This document shows positions 17,571 through 19,765 of a stretch of DNA of 19,765 bases, one piece after another. Below the pieces are notes generated by a model, which searched no databases, was not told the origin of the DNA, and worked only from the letters and a program-made list of their open reading frames with translations. Positions within the stretch are counted from its first letter, which is position 1, and each line of letters opens with the position of its first letter. This DNA comes from Phytophthora quininea (lineage: Eukaryota > Oomycota > Peronosporomycetes > Peronosporales > Peronosporaceae): the NCBI GenBank assembly GCA_011947345.1, contig JAAVTG010000999.1, positions 1 to 19,765 on the forward strand. Reading direction: 5' to 3'. The position numbers and the translations under genes were made by a program.

Positions 17571-19545
17571 ATGGCTCAAGCGCGAGCGGCCAAGACGGCC
17601 GCTGTGGCCAAGCGGCAGCGATCCTCCTCCTCCTCGGACGAAGACGAGCAGGTGGAGAGCATGAGCAGCGCCACGCGGCGCCCCCGTGGCAAGAAGCAGA
17701 AGGCATCGGCCGTCTTGGCAGAGTTCACGAGTCAGGACGCGCTGCTGGAGGACGATCTGGCCGAGAAGCGCAAGCGGCAACGGCGCGAGCAGAAGTTGCA
17801 GAAGCAGAGCGAGGCGGCGGCGGCCGAAAACAGCGCAGGTGGCTCCAGCCAGTTGGAGAAGCTAATGACGGACATGGAGAGCAAGATGAGTAGTCTGTCG
17901 GCCGACAATTATCTGTTTACGCCCACGGAGATGGCGGTGACGGAGGAGAAATTCGGCTACGTCTTCACTCCAATGACCGAGGTAAGGACGGGAGCAACGG
18001 CTTAAAGAGGATTGAGATGTTAACGGACATTTTTTGCTGTTATTGACGCAGCCGCTGTCGTACCACACATACAAGGCCACGGAGACGGAACTCCAGGGCG
18101 AGCTCAAACTCGTGTATGAAACTATGCAGAGCACAGACGAAGAGGAACTGGGTGGGCTGTTGTGATCCAAGGCTATTGTCATCCGTTGTCTATTCACACA
18201 GCCACCGACCCGAGCGACAGAAACTGAACCTACTCCCATTACGCTGTCAGGCAAGATCAGGTCGTGGCTATTCATGACGAGTACGTTGGTTGCTTACTGC
18301 TGGGAAATGGGTGGGTTATTGACAGATTATTTCCCTCTACAATGGAGTGGCGATGCATGGCAACAGCCAGGTCGTGGCTGGCTGCTTCAGCAATCTTTTC
18401 TTGGTGATGGACTCAGTGAAGAAGCCAAAGCTGCCTGCTCTAAGTGCAGGCCTGCCGATGGCGTGCTTTTCTAATGCGATCGAGGACTATCGCACAATGT
18501 TTGGCCCTCAGACCCCGCCAATTGAAGTGGAGTGGCTACTGACGATACTGAATTTCCTGAGTGCCTTCCGAGCGTACGGTTTCTAAGACAGCAAACGCTC
18601 AATGAGTGTGAAGAGCAAGATCCCGGTGACCCCGCCTGCGCTCAAGAAAGCGCGTGCTCTCCCGTTCCCGACTACGAACATGCATTTTGTGCTGATGTAT
18701 CTGATACTGTGCTTGCGTACAAAGGCGCTGACGCTGGATGGCTACGATGCCTTCAGTTTTACAGTGTTCTTCTTGCGTATGCAGTTCGAGGCCGGCATGC
18801 ACGCGAGCATCGTAGAGCTGGCCACGATCTGTATTGAAGAATTGCTTGATGTGTTCCCGCATGCGGAATGGCGCCGTGAGTGGGCCTCGCAACTTGTTCT
18901 ACATATCGCCGGCGCCAACGAAGGCTTGTTCGACTCTGCAGCTGGTTGGCTTGCTGTAGCACGTCGACTTCCGCGGACAGTGCGTGGAACACAGCTCACT
19001 ACCGGATTGGCGATCTATGTTCTACAGCATCGCATTGACAAGAAACAATAAGAAGGGGTACGTTTTTTCGCAATGCTTGTTGTATGTGTTGTTTTTGTTG
19101 ACGTGTTCAGTTGCATTATATGTAGGCACCGTCGGAGCGGCCGCTGAAGTTCCCAATTCAAAGCGGCCTCGTGCTGGACATCGTCGTGGGTATTGTGGAG
19201 GGCTTAACGACCAAGTATGCTAAGACGCGCAAAACTAGTACCGAGAAAACACCGCCCTTTGACCTGCTTTGCAAGAAGGTGGCGCTGATGGACCTAGCGT
19301 TGCAGGCGTTCTTCATCATCCAGACGCCAAAGGTAGTGGCCATCATGCTTGATAAGCTGGACCACCTGGCAGATGCACACAAGTCTACGATGTCTGCGAA
19401 GTGGCACGAGCTAAAGACTCTGATTAGTCTTATGCACCGCAAATACTCGCTCGACAATTTGCGGATTGGTAGGAGTGCGTCTCCATCGGCCAAAACAGTG
19501 CTTTTTGCGACGATAGCGACTGAAAGCCACAATGGATTTAATTAA
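17571..19545 (+). CDS. Multi-exon nuclear-type protein, tentatively SLF2/CANIN-like; two in-frame stops
   Basis: From the ATG at 17571, exon 1 encodes an Ala/Arg-rich, serine-rich leader with DEDEQ acidic patches, a basic cluster (RRPRGKKQK), a coiled-coil-like charged stretch (EKRKRQRREQKLQKQ) and a YLFTPTEMA/GYVFTPM pair. Later exons are helical, with blocks such as SWLFM, LYNGVAMHGN, FLSAFRAYGF and MHASIVELATICIEELL, ending VGIVEGLTTKYAKTRK to the TAA at 19543. Probable introns are 17982-18051, 18152-18201, 18281-18325 and 19058-19125; phases at the second and third do not fit exactly, so indels or other sites are possible. TAA at 18584 and 19049 fall in frame inside conserved-looking sequence. 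The basic leader followed by a helical-repeat body suggests the SLF2 (FAM178/CANIN) family of SMC5/6 partners, but this is a weak guess. Confidence 0.55.
17982..18051 (+). other. Probable intron
   Basis: The donor is GTAAGG and the acceptor is TTGACGCAG, 70 bp, phase 0 between GAG and CCG. It contains an in-frame TAA, and the sequence after it continues in good coding frame. Confidence 0.7.
18152..18201 (+). other. Possible intron
   Basis: The donor GTGGGC is weak; the acceptor is TTCACACAG, 50 bp. The following exon reads best in a frame one base off from the preceding one, so either the donor or one base is wrong. Confidence 0.4.
18281..18325 (+). other. Possible intron
   Basis: The donor is GTACGT and the acceptor is TTATTGACAG, 45 bp, short even for an oomycete. 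The donor is strong and the next exon starts in good coding sequence, but the phase is off by one. Confidence 0.5.
19058..19125 (+). other. Probable intron
   Basis: The donor is GTACGT with a TTGAC branch-like motif, and the acceptor is ATGTAG, 68 bp. The phase (0) fits both flanking exons. A TAA lies six bases before the donor at 19049. The earlier TTCAG at 19110 would lead straight to a stop. Confidence 0.65.
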
Positions 19546-19608
19546 GAGAGAATCGAACCTGACGTTGACTTTTACCGACGGACTCAAGGTATTGCAGCTC
19601 TAATACCA

Positions 19609-19765
19609 ATGATGGCGATGCCCCTGCAGCAGGTGCGCGTCGCGCGCCCCGCAGGTCCCCGTGTCCCCGTGAGCAACACGCCGCTGGAGATCTCCCGCGA
19701 GGTCAGACAGCAGCATCGCGCGACACGCCGCTGCGCGTTCGAGCGGCACCAGGAGACCGCGCAGT
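19609..19765 (+). CDS. 5' end of an unidentified gene (runs off right edge)
   Basis: From the ATG at 19609 the frame is open for 52 codons to the edge, in GC-rich DNA with codon-like third-position bias. The predicted N-terminus is arginine- and glutamine-rich (QQVRVARPAGPRVPVSN) without a signal peptide, suggesting an intracellular or basic protein. Two further in-frame ATG codons at 19612 and 19618 are alternative starts. It starts only 64 bp after the upstream stop. I do not recognise it. Confidence 0.45.
   Translation, partial: MMAMPLQQVRVARPAGPRVPVSNTPLEISREVRQQHRATRRCAFERHQETAQ

Noticed and set aside
11419..19545. Idea that TAA and TAG are reassigned to glutamine, since in-frame stops in several genes are TAA/TAG
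   Set aside because: Many genes here end properly at TAA or TAG (3235, 5661, 12276, 12621, 14215), at least one internal TAG matches a tryptophan position rather than glutamine, and indels are common too; decay or error is simpler.
1..19765. CRISPR arrays, tRNA and rRNA genes
   Set aside because: No regular repeat-spacer pattern, no cloverleaf with intact A and B boxes, and no rRNA-like conserved stretch was seen; the DNA is eukaryotic.

Overview
The window reads as nuclear DNA of an oomycete plant pathogen, most likely Phytophthora or a close relative in the Peronosporales. This rests on several genes with a signal peptide followed by RxLR and dEER motifs (some with WY/LWY-type helical modules), short 45-70 bp introns with GTACGT/GTAAGG donors and (T)CAG/TAG acceptors, oomycete Inr+FPR core promoters close to start codons, and transporter families that are expanded in oomycetes. 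I could not place it to species.

Layout. 1-3237: two divergent paralogues of the proton-dependent oligopeptide transporter (POT/PTR2) family; the left one runs off the edge. 3992-5663: a folate-biopterin transporter (FBT/BT1) gene with a clear core promoter. 6188-7053: the 3' end of a degraded Ty1/copia retrotransposon (LTR, polypurine tract, RNase H remnant) on the minus strand. 6959-7602: a block unusually dense in GATC. 7647-9755: a 390-bp inverted repeat (387/390 identical) flanking a 1.33-kb spacer that holds a degenerate RxLR candidate. 9663-14217: a cluster of RxLR effector genes and relics, one of them a tandem LWY protein. 14750-17430: a broken jacalin-type lectin gene with several lectin modules. 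17571-19545: a multi-exon conserved-looking nuclear-type protein, tentatively SLF2/CANIN-like. 19609 to the edge: the start of another gene.

A pattern runs through the window. Nearly every gene has good protein similarity in two or three frames, broken by single-base indels, mostly in short homopolymers. In three genes the indels come as a -1/+1 pair that restores the frame. Others carry in-frame TAA or TAG codons. Either the assembly has uncorrected homopolymer errors, or many genes here are recent pseudogenes. The homopolymer indels look more like errors; the nonsense codons in the effectors and the lectin gene look more like real decay. Restored sequences are deliberately not written out.

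Functionally the window mixes nutrient transporters, retrotransposon debris and secreted virulence-type proteins, as expected of a repeat-rich, fast-evolving compartment of a Phytophthora genome. The right end looks like the edge of a conserved gene block.
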